Program-made: the position numbers and the translations under genes
Shown here: piece after piece, positions 1 through 9,071 of the stretch
Numbering within the stretch: the stretch's first letter is position 1
Layout of the letters: every line of letters begins with the position of its first letter
Assembly: GCF_002631205.1 (NCBI RefSeq)
Contig: NZ_PDLO01000003.1
Coordinates: forward strand, 372,001-436,000
Length of the DNA stretch: 64,000 bases
Source: Neolewinella marina
GTDB taxonomy: Bacteria; Bacteroidota; Bacteroidia; Chitinophagales; Saprospiraceae
Reading direction: 5' to 3'
Notes under the pieces: generated by a model
What the model was told of the DNA's origin: nothing
The model's database searches: none
Seen by the model: only the letters and a program-made list of their open reading frames with translations

Positions 1-1413
1 GCCAATCTTCACCCCGACCACCCCCTGAAACTGGTGCCGGCCCCCGGCATCTACGCGGTGAGGGCCCACTTCGACGGCTGCACCTACGACGGCATGCTCT
101 ACATCGGCGACCGCCCCGTACTGGGCGACGGCCGCGGCACGAGCATCGAAGTCCACCTCTTCGACTATTCCGGCGACCTGTACGGGGAAACCCTCACGGT
201 CAGCTTCGTGAATTATCTGCGGGGCGACCTGGTACTGGGTGGGGTAGAGGCCCTGCGCGACCAGCTCGTAATAGATGAAGCCAACGCCCGCCGGGCCCTG
301 GAAGAAGACCAGCGGGCCACCGCCGTAGCGGACGAGGAACTGCCCGACGCCGCCGTAGTCATCCTCAATTACAACGGCCGCGGCTACCTGGAGCGCTACC
401 TGCCAACGGTGACCAACTCCCTGCCGCCCACCTGCCGGCTTATCGTGGCCGACAATGCCAGCACCGACGATTCGGTTGCCTATCTGAAAAGCGCCTTTCC
501 GGCGGTGGAGGTGATCGAACTGCACGAGAACCTGGGCTTCGCCGCCGGCTACAACGTGGCCCTGCAGCAGGTGAAGGCTTCGGTGTACGTGCTGTTGAAC
601 AGCGACGTGCGGGTCACCTCCGGTTGGCTGGAGACGATATTGCCCCACTTCCTCGACCCAACCGTCGGGGCCGTACAGCCCAAGGTGCTGGCCGAGCACG
701 ATCCCGAATGCTTTGAATACGCCGGGGCCAGCGGCGGCTACCTCGACTTCCTGGGATACCCCTTCTGCCGGGGCCGGGTCTTCGGCCACATGGAGCGTGA
801 TGAGGGGCAGTACGATTGCCCGGCGGAGATCTTCTGGGCTACGGGGGCGGCCTTTTTCGTCCGGGCGGACGTCTTTCACCGACTGGCGGGCTTTGAGCCG
901 GAATATTTCGCCCACGCCGAGGAGATCGACCTCTGCTGGCGCATGAAGCGGGCCGGCTACCGGGTGCTGGTTGAACCGGCCGCCACCGTGCATCACGTGG
1001 GCGGGGGCACCCTGGCCTACGATACCCCCCGCAAGGCCTTCCTGAATTTCCGCAACACCCTGGTCACCAGTTTCAAGAACGAGAACACCCTTCGCCTCAT
1101 CTGGTGGCTGCCGGTGCGCTTGCTGCTCGACGGGGCCGCCGGTATGCTTTTCCTCGCCCAGGGAAAGGTGGAACACATCCGGTCAATCATCCGGGCCCAC
1201 CTCGACTTTTACCGCAATCTGCCTATGTGGATCAGGCGGCGCGGCCGCAGGAGCCGTGAAATCGAGAACTGCCGGATTGGCCCTCCCCGCACCGACGCCG
1301 GGCGGGTAGCCGACAGCATCGCTCTCCATTATTTCCTGCTCGGCCACAAGCGTTTTTCCCAGGTCGTCATCCGGCAGATCGACGTCGAACCCAAGGCCGC
1401 GGCGACAAATTAG
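1..1413 (+). CDS. Riboflavin kinase (RibF C-terminal) domain fused to a family 2 glycosyltransferase, 5'-truncated
   Basis: The frame is open from base 1, so the true start lies left of the window. The first ~100 codons read like the flavokinase half of RibF: ANL, then PGIYAVRAHFDG, IGDRP and IEVHLFDYSGDLYG, whose Glu (codon at 148-150) matches the catalytic base, ending in the usual LEALRDQL-type helix. That domain phosphorylates riboflavin to FMN. After an acidic linker the same frame continues into a GT2 domain from about nt 350 (VVILNYNG, ADNAST, LNSDV as the DxD-like site, EEIDLCWR, HHVGGG), as in WbbL/rhamnosyltransferase-like enzymes that build surface polysaccharide. There is no stop between the halves and no ATG or GTG in frame shortly before the GT2 domain, so a separate GT2 start is unlikely. 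The domain calls are firm. The biological meaning of the fusion is inferred. Confidence 0.85.
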   Translation, partial: ANLHPDHPLKLVPAPGIYAVRAHFDGCTYDGMLYIGDRPVLGDGRGTSIEVHLFDYSGDLYGETLTVSFVNYLRGDLVLGGVEALRDQLVIDEANARRALEEDQRATAVADEELPDAAVVILNYNGRGYLERYLPTVTNSLPPTCRLIVADNASTDDSVAYLKSAFPAVEVIELHENLGFAAGYNVALQQVKASVYVLLNSDVRVTSGWLETILPHFLDPTVGAVQPKVLAEHDPECFEYAGASGGYLDFLGYPFCRGRVFGHMERDEGQYDCPAEIFWATGAAFFVRADVFHRLAGFEPEYFAHAEEIDLCWRMKRAGYRVLVEPAATVHHVGGGTLAYDTPRKAFLNFRNTLVTSFKNENTLRLIWWLPVRLLLDGAAGMLFLAQGKVEHIRSIIRAHLDFYRNLPMWIRRRGRRSREIENCRIGPPRTDAGRVADSIALHYFLLGHKRFSQVVIRQIDVEPKAAATN

Positions 1414-1433
1414 CCGTCGTAATTGGCCGGGAG

Positions 1434-1471
1434 TTTGACCCCGTGGCTTCAGCCCGCCCGTTGCATATTTG
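1434..1471 (+). promoter_or_regulatory. Probable ilvC promoter
   Basis: CATATTTG at 1464-1471 matches the Bacteroidota -7 box TAnnTTTG with one mismatch. TTTG at 1434-1437 could be the -33 element, although the spacing of about 26 nt is longer than usual. It lies 23 nt before the chosen ilvC start. Confidence 0.45.
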
Positions 1472-1494
1472 CTCCGCACATAAAAGCAACCGAT

Positions 1495-2544
1495 ATGGCA
1501 ATGTTGAACTTTGGCGGCACCGAAGAAAAGGTCGTTACGAGAGAAGAATTCCCCCTGGAAAAGGCCCGCGAGGTGCTGAAAGATGAAACGATTGCCGTGA
1601 TCGGCTACGGGGTACAGGGGCCCGGACAGAGCCTGAACCTGCGGGACAACGGCTTTAACGTCATCGTTGGACAGCGCAAGGGCGGTGCCTCCTGGGACAA
1701 GGCCGTCCAGGACGGTTGGGTGCCCGGTGAGACCCTCTTCGAGATCGAGGAAGCCGCCGACCGCGGTACCATCATCCAGTACCTTCTGTCCGACGCCGCC
1801 CAGATCGAAGTGTGGCCCCGCATCAAGCCCTACCTCACCCCCGGCAAGGCCCTTTACTTCAGCCACGGCTTCGGCATCACCTACAACGACCGGACCAACA
1901 TCGTTGCCCCGGAAGGCGTAGACGTGATCCTGGTAGCGCCCAAGGGCTCTGGTACCAGCCTGCGCCGGCTGTTCCTCGAGGGCCGCGGACTGAACTCCAG
2001 TTTCGCCATCGACCAGGATGCAACCGGTCGCGCCTTCGAGCGGGTGGTGGCCCTGGGGATCGGTGTCGGTTCGGGCTATCTCTTCGAGACGGATTTCAAG
2101 CGGGAGGTGTACAGTGACCTCACGGGAGAACGGGGTACCCTGATGGGTGCCATCCAGGGCATCTTCGAGGCCCAGTACGACGTGCTGCGCGCCAACGGCC
2201 ACAGCCCCTCCGAAGCCTTCAACGAAACCGTGGAGGAACTCACCCAGAGCCTGATGCCCCTCGTAGCCGAGAACGGCATGGACTGGATGTACGCCAACTG
2301 CTCCACCACCGCCCAGCGGGGCGCCCTGGACTGGAAGGACAAGTTCCGCGATGCCGTAAAGCCGGTATTCGAGGACCTCTACGAAAGCGTGGCCACCGGC
2401 CAGGAAGCCCAGCGCAGCATCGACTCCAACAGCCAGAAGGATTATCGGGTCAAGCTGGAGAAGGAGCTGAAGGAACTCAGCGATAGCGAAATGTGGCAGG
2501 CCGGCCGTACCGTACGCAAACTGCGGCCCGAAAACGCCGGCTAG
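1495..2544 (+). CDS. ilvC: Ketol-acid reductoisomerase
   Basis: It converts acetolactate or acetohydroxybutyrate to the dihydroxy acids of valine, leucine and isoleucine synthesis, using NAD(P)H and Mg2+, in the cytoplasm. The protein (349 aa) opens with an FGGTEE stretch and has the Rossmann loop GYGVQGPG at residues 37-44. The C-terminal knotted domain carries DLTGERG, ETVEELTQS and the CSTTAQRGA segment. The length fits a class I enzyme. I chose ATG 1495 over an upstream in-frame ATG at 1423 because the extra 24 residues are not KARI-like and the promoter box lies between the two. Threonine dehydratase, earlier in the isoleucine branch, is encoded at 12.5-13.8 kb. Confidence 0.95.
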   Translation: MAMLNFGGTEEKVVTREEFPLEKAREVLKDETIAVIGYGVQGPGQSLNLRDNGFNVIVGQRKGGASWDKAVQDGWVPGETLFEIEEAADRGTIIQYLLSDAAQIEVWPRIKPYLTPGKALYFSHGFGITYNDRTNIVAPEGVDVILVAPKGSGTSLRRLFLEGRGLNSSFAIDQDATGRAFERVVALGIGVGSGYLFETDFKREVYSDLTGERGTLMGAIQGIFEAQYDVLRANGHSPSEAFNETVEELTQSLMPLVAENGMDWMYANCSTTAQRGALDWKDKFRDAVKPVFEDLYESVATGQEAQRSIDSNSQKDYRVKLEKELKELSDSEMWQAGRTVRKLRPENAG

Positions 2545-2623
2545 TTAACCAATCCGGCCGGACGGCGTTGTACGAGCATTGCACCCGCGGCCCCGCCGCA
2601 ACACCCACCTAAAGTACTTTGCC

Positions 2624-4297
2624 ATGCACGCCACTACGGCCCGTAACCAAATCCTCGAGCGACTCGACCAGGATACCTTTGACCTGGTCGTAATCGGTGG
2701 CGGCATCACGGGCGCAGGGGTTGCCCTGGATGCCGCCAGCCGGGGACTCTCCGTTGCCCTCATCGAGCGCAACGACTTCGCCTCCGGTACCAGCTCCAAA
2801 TCCACCAAGCTGATCCACGGCGGCCTGCGCTACCTCAAGAACCTGGAAATCGGGCTGGTACGCGAGGTTGGACAGGAGCGGGCCGTAGTTCACAAGCTGG
2901 CCCCCCACCTGGTGCGCCCCGAGAAGATGCTCCTGCCCCTGGTAGAGGGCGGCTCTCTGGGCAAGCTGTCCACCAGCATGGCCCTGTGGGTATACGACTT
3001 CCTGGCCGACGTGGAGGGCGACGACAAGCGCGTGATGCTCACCAAGGAGGAAACCCTGGAAATCGAACCCCTGCTGCGGGAGGACATCCTGAAGGGCGGT
3101 GGATTCTACGCCGAATACCGGACGGATGATGCGCGGCTGACCGTAGAAAACGTGAAAACCGCTGTCCGCCACGGAGCCCTGGCCGTCAACTACGTGGAGG
3201 CCACGGCATTCGGCTACGACGAAAACAAAAAGATCAACGCCGTGCACTGCCGTGACCGCTTCGGCGAGCGCGACTTCGTTATTTCCTGCGAACACGTGAT
3301 CAGTTCCGCCGGCCCCTGGGTCGACGACCTGCGCAAGATCGACCAGAGCATGAACAACAAGCGGCTGTTCCTCTCCAAGGGGGTCCACATTGTGGTCGCC
3401 CGCGAGCGGCTGCCCCTGGCCCACGCCTGCTACTTCGACGTGGCGGACGGCCGGATGCTGTTCGCCATTCCCCGCCTGAGGTGCACCTACATTGGCACGA
3501 CGGATACCCCGTACAAGGGTGACCCGAACGCCGTGCCTGTCTATCTGGAAGACGTGGAGTACCTCCTGAACGCCACCAACGAGATCTTCCCGACGGTCAA
3601 CCTGAAGGTAGCCGACGTGGAGTCCAGCTGGGCCGGCGTCCGGCCGCTGATCTTCGAGGAAGGCAAGGAAGCGGGCGAGATGTCGCGCAAGGATGAGATC
3701 TTCGAAAGTGAGTCCGGCCTGCTCAGCATCGCCGGTGGAAAACTCACCGGCTACCGCAAAATGGCCGAGCGGGTGGTCGACCGACTGGGCAAGCAGCTCC
3801 ACACCGAAGGGGAAGAACTCGGGCGCAACAGCACCCGGGAGATCGTCCTGACGGGAGGTCCCTTCCGCAACTTCAGCGAGGTGTTGGCCTACGAGGCGGA
3901 AATTACCCGGCAACTGGAGGCGGCCAGCCTGGCCCCCGACCGCGCGCCCTATCTGGTGGCCAACTACGGCAAGCAGACCCCGGAAATCATTGACCTGGCC
4001 CGCCAACGGCCGGAGGAAACCGACGTGGCCCGCCTGGCCGCCGCCGAGGCCGCCTGGTGTATCGACCACGAGTCGGCCCTGTATCCCATCGACTGGGTGG
4101 AGCGCCGCAGCGGAAGACTCTATTTCGACATGCCCAGCATCCTGCCCGTACTGGAGGAGGTGCTGGACGTTTTCGCCACCGCCTACGGCTATACCCCCGA
4201 AGACCGCGACCGGGAACGGCAGCGGGTAATGGACGCCATCCAGTGGGTCAGCGAGTTTGACCACGAGAAAAAGGAGTCGGGCGTACAAACCGACTGA
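2624..4297 (+). CDS. glpD: FAD-dependent glycerol-3-phosphate dehydrogenase
   Basis: It oxidises sn-glycerol 3-phosphate to dihydroxyacetone phosphate at the membrane and passes electrons to quinone. The protein (557 aa) has an N-terminal dinucleotide fold with VVIGGGITGAG near residues 21-32, the family motif GTSSKSTKLIHGGLRYL near residues 52-70, a DAO-type FAD domain, and a C-terminal helical domain containing EAAWCIDHESALYPIDWVERRSG. The ATG at 2624 gives the expected short leader before the FAD fold. TACTTTG ends 2 nt before it, a one-base-short version of the phylum's -7 box. No glpK or glpF neighbour is present. Confidence 0.92.
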   Translation: MHATTARNQILERLDQDTFDLVVIGGGITGAGVALDAASRGLSVALIERNDFASGTSSKSTKLIHGGLRYLKNLEIGLVREVGQERAVVHKLAPHLVRPEKMLLPLVEGGSLGKLSTSMALWVYDFLADVEGDDKRVMLTKEETLEIEPLLREDILKGGGFYAEYRTDDARLTVENVKTAVRHGALAVNYVEATAFGYDENKKINAVHCRDRFGERDFVISCEHVISSAGPWVDDLRKIDQSMNNKRLFLSKGVHIVVARERLPLAHACYFDVADGRMLFAIPRLRCTYIGTTDTPYKGDPNAVPVYLEDVEYLLNATNEIFPTVNLKVADVESSWAGVRPLIFEEGKEAGEMSRKDEIFESESGLLSIAGGKLTGYRKMAERVVDRLGKQLHTEGEELGRNSTREIVLTGGPFRNFSEVLAYEAEITRQLEAASLAPDRAPYLVANYGKQTPEIIDLARQRPEETDVARLAAAEAAWCIDHESALYPIDWVERRSGRLYFDMPSILPVLEEVLDVFATAYGYTPEDRDRERQRVMDAIQWVSEFDHEKKESGVQTD

Positions 4298-4344
4298 CCT
4301 TTAACAATCGGGACCGGCCGCTGTTAGGCGGTAAACAGCTTCCC

Positions 4345-4812
4345 ATGACTTCCCAGACCTCCATTTTCGAACGGCGCGTCGACCCCGTGCTGCAGGCCGC
4401 CGTGGTACTGGCCATGGTGTTCGTCGTAGATATGTTCGGGCTGATCATCAGCGGGGCCGGCGAGGAAGGAGAAGCAGGCAGTCGCTTTCCCTGGCTTACC
4501 GCCGCCAGTTTCATGCTGTTTTTTGCCCTCTTCAATGCCGTACTCAGCGCCTCGGCTCCCAATACCGCAAAGTACTGGGGGCGCAGTATCTACAGTTTTA
4601 TGGGGCTGGCCCTTGGCGCTGGACTACTGGCGTGGGCCTTTAGCGGCATCACCATTTCCGACGCGGGATCCTACCGCTGGATCTACATCGTGGTATCCGT
4701 GGGCTACCTGGTCTTTCTGGGCATGATCTCCCTGATCAAGAACGTCGTTTCCTTCGCCCAGCGGGAGGAGTGGACGCGGCCCCGGCTAAAAAACCGCCAA
4801 CGGGAAGACTGA
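4345..4812 (+). CDS. Small four-helix membrane protein of unknown function
   Basis: I do not recognise a family. The 155-aa protein has four hydrophobic stretches, near residues 17-38, 49-69, 82-101 and 109-132. There is a short polar N-terminus, a Glu/Gly-rich loop (SGAGEEGEAG) after the first helix, and a basic, Arg-rich C-terminal tail (RPRLKNRQRED) that probably stays in the cytoplasm. It lies between glpD and mutS2 on the same strand, 47 nt after glpD, so it may be cotranscribed with glpD. mutS2 has its own promoter-like box downstream. Confidence 0.7.
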   Translation: MTSQTSIFERRVDPVLQAAVVLAMVFVVDMFGLIISGAGEEGEAGSRFPWLTAASFMLFFALFNAVLSASAPNTAKYWGRSIYSFMGLALGAGLLAWAFSGITISDAGSYRWIYIVVSVGYLVFLGMISLIKNVVSFAQREEWTRPRLKNRQRED

Positions 4813-4846
4813 ACCAACCATCCGTGGGGGCCGCCCGTTTACCTGC

Positions 4847-4854
4847 TACATTTG
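4847..4854 (+). promoter_or_regulatory. mutS2 -7 box
   Basis: TACATTTG is a perfect match to TAnnTTTG and ends 10 nt before the mutS2 ATG. The transcript leader would therefore be only a few nucleotides long. Confidence 0.6.
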
Positions 4855-4864
4855 GTGTTAATTT

Positions 4865-7252
4865 ATGCAGCTACTCCCCGCGGATACCCTCGAAAAACTG
4901 GAATTTGACAAAGTACTGGCCCTGGTAGAACGGCAGTGCCAGGGTGAGCTGGGCCGTGCTTCCGCCCGCCAGCTTACCCCCTCCACCGACGTCAAGGAGA
5001 TCAACCGCTGGCTGGACCAGGTAGCCGAGTTCCGCCAGGGAACCGAGGAGCGGAATATGTTCGCCATCACCGCCTACGAGGACGTGGACGAGGAGCTGCG
5101 CGCCCTCCGCGTGGAAGGCTATGCGCTGGTAGAATCCGGGCTGGCCAAGCTCAACGTGCTCCTCCTCCAGGCCAAGCAACTCTTCGGATTCTTCAACGCG
5201 GGGTCGCGGCAGTCGGCCTACCCCCAACTCTACGCCGTAGTCCGGGAGGTGGAATACCTCCCCGAGCTTTCCGCGGCCATTGAGGCGGTGATCGACGCGG
5301 AGGGCAACATCCGCTCCGACGCTTCCCCCGAGCTCAGCCGCATCCGCCGGCTGGTGGGCAGCAAGCAGCGGGAGGTGGAAAGGGCCTTCCGGAGCGTCAT
5401 CGAGAAGTACCGCCGCGCGGGCTACCTGAGTGATACGGTAGAGAGCTTCCGCAACGGCCGCCGAGTGCTATCCGTACCCAGCGAGCACAAGCGACAGATT
5501 CGCGGCATCATCCACGATGAGTCGGCCACCGGCAAAACCGCCTACATCGAGCCCGATGAGGTCATCAGCATCAACAACGACATCTTCGACCTCCAGCAGG
5601 AGGAGCGGCGGGAAATCTTCCGCATCCTGCGCGAGCTCTCCGCTACGCTGCGGCCCTACGTAGACTATATGGCGGCCTACCGTGACCTGATCGGCTATTT
5701 CGACCTGGTGCAGGCCAAGGCCGGTCTGGCGCGGCAATTGAAGGCCGCGCGGCCGAAGGTGGACCACCGCCCCTCGGTGGGCATTCGCGAGGGCCGCCAC
5801 CCTCTCCTGTACCTCAAGAACAAGGCCCACGGCCGCAAGACCGTCCCCTTCGACCTGAAGCTCCGCGGCAAGAACCGCCTGCTGATGCTGTCGGGGCCCA
5901 ACGCCGGCGGCAAGTCGATCGCGATGAAGTCGGTCGGACTACTCCAGCTCATGGTACAGAGCGGCATGCTCATCCCGGTGGATGCCGAGTCGGAAATGGG
6001 CACCTTCGACCGCATTTTTACCGACATCGGCGACCAGCAGAGCATCGAGGACGACCTGTCGACCTACAGCAGCCGATTGAAGAACGCCCGGGAATTCCTG
6101 AAGGCGGCCGACGACCGGACCCTGGTTCTCATCGACGAGTTCGGGTCGGGCACGGATCCCGCGCTCGGCGGCGCCATTGCCGAAGGAATCCTGGAAGGCT
6201 TGAACCAGCGCCGGGTCTTCGGAGTCATCACCACCCACTACAGCAACTTGAAAATCTACGCCTACAAAACGGCCGGGATCGTGAACGGGGGGATGAACTT
6301 CGACAAGGACACCCTGAGCCCCACCTACGAACTCAACGTCGGCCGCCCCGGCTCCAGCTACGCCTTCGAGATCGCCCAGAAGAGTGGCTTGCCCCAAGAC
6401 ACCCTGGCCCACGCCCGCAAACGGGCCGGCAAAAACGAGCGGGCGGTGGACCAGCTGCTGGTGGACCTGCAGCGCGAGAAACAGGAAGTTGAACAGCGGC
6501 TATCAGAACTGGAGCAGAAGCAAAAAACGCTCGATGCCCTGACGCGCACCTACGAGGAACTGCACCGCGACATCGAGGTGCGCCGCAAGCGACTCAAGCT
6601 GGAAGCCAAGGAACAGTCGCTGGCCGAAACTGCGAAGTACAACAAGGAGATGGAAAACCTGATCCGGACCCTGCGGGAAGAAAAGAAGATCGACGAGGCA
6701 AAGGAAAAGGCCCGGGAGCTGCGCGAGGAGCGGGAAAAGATCAGCGAACAGGTCACCGACCTGCGGGAAACCATCTACTACCAGCCCAAGTCCGGCAAGG
6801 CGGGCAAGCGGAACTTCAAGGAAGGCGACTACGTCAAACTGCGCACGGGGGGTGCCGCCGGCACCATCGAATCGATCGACAAGAAGCGGGCCATCGTGAT
6901 CGTCGGCGACCTGCGGTTGACGACCAACCTGCGCGACCTGGAGCCCGCCGACAGCCCCATGCCCCTGCGCAAGGAGCGCAGCGTATCCAGCGATGTGTCC
7001 GCCGTGGCCTCCTTCAGCAACAACCTCGACGTGCGAGGGATGCGGTACGAGGAAGTACTGCAGACCACCCAGGCCTTCATCGACCAGGCGCTGATGTCGA
7101 ACGCCAGCCAGCTGCGCATCGTCCACGGCAAGGGCAGCGGGGCCCTGCGGCGGGCCGTGCGCCAAAAACTCAAGGAATACAACCAGGATTTCAGCCTGAG
7201 CACGCCGCCCCGGGAACAGGGTGGCGACGGGGTGACCATTGTAGATCTATAA
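4865..7252 (+). CDS. mutS2: Endonuclease MutS2 (MutS family ATPase with Smr domain)
   Basis: MutS2 proteins are DNA-structure-binding ATPases linked to suppression of homologous recombination and, in some bacteria, to rescue of collided ribosomes. This 795-aa protein has the usual layout. It has an N-terminal core/lever region without the mismatch-recognition domain, then an ABC-type ATPase with Walker A GPNAGGKS near residue 345, DLSTYSSRL, Walker B TLVLIDEFGSGTDP and the switch THYSNLK. A long charged coiled coil (roughly 520-640), a KOW-like segment and a C-terminal Smr nuclease domain with LDVRGM and HGKGSGALR follow. Length and order are normal. The following mrp gene starts 6 nt after its stop, so the two probably form an operon. 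Confidence 0.95.
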   Translation: MQLLPADTLEKLEFDKVLALVERQCQGELGRASARQLTPSTDVKEINRWLDQVAEFRQGTEERNMFAITAYEDVDEELRALRVEGYALVESGLAKLNVLLLQAKQLFGFFNAGSRQSAYPQLYAVVREVEYLPELSAAIEAVIDAEGNIRSDASPELSRIRRLVGSKQREVERAFRSVIEKYRRAGYLSDTVESFRNGRRVLSVPSEHKRQIRGIIHDESATGKTAYIEPDEVISINNDIFDLQQEERREIFRILRELSATLRPYVDYMAAYRDLIGYFDLVQAKAGLARQLKAARPKVDHRPSVGIREGRHPLLYLKNKAHGRKTVPFDLKLRGKNRLLMLSGPNAGGKSIAMKSVGLLQLMVQSGMLIPVDAESEMGTFDRIFTDIGDQQSIEDDLSTYSSRLKNAREFLKAADDRTLVLIDEFGSGTDPALGGAIAEGILEGLNQRRVFGVITTHYSNLKIYAYKTAGIVNGGMNFDKDTLSPTYELNVGRPGSSYAFEIAQKSGLPQDTLAHARKRAGKNERAVDQLLVDLQREKQEVEQRLSELEQKQKTLDALTRTYEELHRDIEVRRKRLKLEAKEQSLAETAKYNKEMENLIRTLREEKKIDEAKEKARELREEREKISEQVTDLRETIYYQPKSGKAGKRNFKEGDYVKLRTGGAAGTIESIDKKRAIVIVGDLRLTTNLRDLEPADSPMPLRKERSVSSDVSAVASFSNNLDVRGMRYEEVLQTTQAFIDQALMSNASQLRIVHGKGSGALRRAVRQKLKEYNQDFSLSTPPREQGGDGVTIVDL

Positions 7253-7258
7253 CGATAT

Positions 7259-8374
7259 ATGGAACTTAGCAAAATTGCCGAGGCGCTCGCCACGGTTACC
7301 GATCCCAAGACCGGACAGGACATTATTACCGCCAACATGGTGCTGCACCTGAAGGTGGAGGAGCCCGTGGTTTCCTTCACCCTGCAACTGCCGAAGCTGG
7401 AGGACAACTACAAGCAACAGCTCAACTTCGCCTGCCAGGAAGCCATCCTGGCCGTTTACCCCCAGGCCCAGGTACACGTGCACATGCAGAACCCCGCCCT
7501 CGGCGGACAAGCGGGGCAGGCCACCGGCGGCCCCCAGAAAGACAACCCGCTGCCCCACGTCAAGAACATCATCGCCGTAGCCAGCGGAAAGGGTGGGGTA
7601 GGCAAGAGCACCGTAGCGGTCAACCTGGCCCTGGGGCTCCAGGAACTCGGCGCCCGCGTCGGTCTGCTGGACGCGGACGTTTACGGACCGTCAGCGCCCA
7701 CTATGCTGGGTTTGCAGGGGCAGCGCCCCCAGGTAGAAAAGGTCTACGGGAAGCCCAAGATCAAGCCCCTCTACGCTTACGGATTACCGGTGATGAGTAC
7801 GGGATTTGTCGTGGAACCGGAACAGGCCGTCGTGCTGCGCGGCCCCCGGCTGGCCGGCATCGTTCGTCAGTTCATCGAGGAGACGGTCTGGCCCCCTCTC
7901 GACTTCCTGATCGTGGACCTGCCCCCCGGCACCGGCGACGTACAGCTCACCCTGGTACAGACCGTGAGCGTTACCGGGGCCGTGTTGGTGACCACTCCCC
8001 AGGAAGTCGCCCTCGCCGACGCCGTGAAGGCCATGAACATGTTCTTCCTGCCGGACGTGCAGGTACCCGTACTAGGGGTGGTGGAAAACATGGCCTACTT
8101 CACCCCGGCCGAGTTGCCCGACAACAAGTACTACATCTTCGGACAAGGTGGAGGAAAAACCCTGGCCAAGAAAAGCAACAGCATGCTGCTGGGCCAGATC
8201 CCCCTGGTCCAGGCGATCCGGGAGGGGGGCGACAACGGTTTGCCGGCCATCCTGAACAAGGAGGATGAGATCACCCGTAACGCCTGGCTCGATACCGCCC
8301 GCAACGTGGCCCGGCAAACGGCACTGCGCAACGAAATGATGGGGCCCACCGACAAGGTGGTCATGAAGCAGTAG
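7259..8374 (+). CDS. mrp: Mrp/ApbC-type iron-sulfur cluster carrier ATPase
   Basis: Mrp/ApbC/Nbp35-type P-loop ATPases bind and transfer Fe-S clusters in the cytoplasm. The 371-aa protein has an N-terminal MIP18/DUF59 domain (about 1-95) and a ParA/MinD-like ATPase domain with the deviant Walker A GKGGVGKST at residues 110-118, DADVYGPS and DLPPGTGD. The CPxC motif that many Mrp proteins carry after ENM is absent: here the segment reads ENMAYFTPAELPDNKYYIFG, which I recall as the form common in this phylum. It follows mutS2 by 6 nt. Its last 14 nt overlap the end of the convergent futalosine hydrolase gene. Confidence 0.92.
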   Translation: MELSKIAEALATVTDPKTGQDIITANMVLHLKVEEPVVSFTLQLPKLEDNYKQQLNFACQEAILAVYPQAQVHVHMQNPALGGQAGQATGGPQKDNPLPHVKNIIAVASGKGGVGKSTVAVNLALGLQELGARVGLLDADVYGPSAPTMLGLQGQRPQVEKVYGKPKIKPLYAYGLPVMSTGFVVEPEQAVVLRGPRLAGIVRQFIEETVWPPLDFLIVDLPPGTGDVQLTLVQTVSVTGAVLVTTPQEVALADAVKAMNMFFLPDVQVPVLGVVENMAYFTPAELPDNKYYIFGQGGGKTLAKKSNSMLLGQIPLVQAIREGGDNGLPAILNKEDEITRNAWLDTARNVARQTALRNEMMGPTDKVVMKQ

Positions 8375-9071
8375 GCTGGGGCTGCTCCGCCCTGACCCCC
8401 AGAAAGGGCTGGAGCACCTTGCGGAGCGCTTTGTTCAGGTTGCGTACGGCGGTGTCGATCTGCCAGGCGGCCCGGTTGCGTTCCTCCACGTAGTTGCTGA
8501 TGGCCCGCAATTGCAGTCCGGCCACGCCCCGGGAACGGATGGCGTAGAAGAAGGCGGCGCCCTCCATGGTTTCCACCTGGACTTCCGGGAACTGTTCCCG
8601 GAGCCGTGATACGGAAGCCGCGCTGCCGGTAGCCTTGGAAACGGTCCCGCCGGCAACCGTGGGGAAGGGGAGGGCCGGACCGGAACCCACCATCCGCAAT
8701 ATGCCGTCGTCCCCGAACGGGGGGGAGAAGGGAAAGCCGATATCCGGCGGCGACAAGAGGGCCCCGTCGCGGTCCTCGGCGCCGTGATCCATTAGTCGTT
8801 CCCGGTCCACCTGTACCACGGTGCCCAGTTCCAGGGAGCGGTCCACGGCTCCGGCCAGGCCGGCCTGGATGGCCAGTTGGGGCAGGGGCGGACGGAGGAT
8901 CTGCCCGAGGGCGAAGGCCGTCGTCATGGGCCCCATCCCGGTGAACAGAATCTCAATGGAGCAACCGGGGAAGGTCAGTACGTTGCGATCGGTGGCGGTG
9001 GCCTCTTCCCGCAACCAGGTTACGGTGGGCAGGATCTCTTCGGGGGTGGCGGCAACCAGCAGGATTTTCAC
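8361..9071 (-). CDS. mqnB: Futalosine hydrolase
   Basis: It cleaves futalosine to hypoxanthine and dehypoxanthine-futalosine in the alternative menaquinone pathway. The 236-aa protein has the nucleoside-phosphorylase-like fold: start KILLVAATPEE, FTGMGPMTTAF, QAGLAGAV, and VETMEGAAFFYA, which contains the catalytic-region Glu. The RAISNYVEERNRAAW segment is typical of MqnB and separates it from MTA/SAH nucleosidase. It starts with GTG in a GTGA overlap with the stop of the upstream helicase gene, so translation is probably coupled. No other mqn genes lie in the window. Confidence 0.88.
   Translation of the reverse strand: MKILLVAATPEEILPTVTWLREEATATDRNVLTFPGCSIEILFTGMGPMTTAFALGQILRPPLPQLAIQAGLAGAVDRSLELGTVVQVDRERLMDHGAEDRDGALLSPPDIGFPFSPPFGDDGILRMVGSGPALPFPTVAGGTVSKATGSAASVSRLREQFPEVQVETMEGAAFFYAIRSRGVAGLQLRAISNYVEERNRAAWQIDTAVRNLNKALRKVLQPFLGVRAEQPQPTAS

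Noticed and set aside
7259..8374. Loss of the Mrp CPxC motif as a sign of inactivation
   Set aside because: I recall the same replacement segment as usual in Mrp proteins of this phylum, so it is probably a lineage feature.
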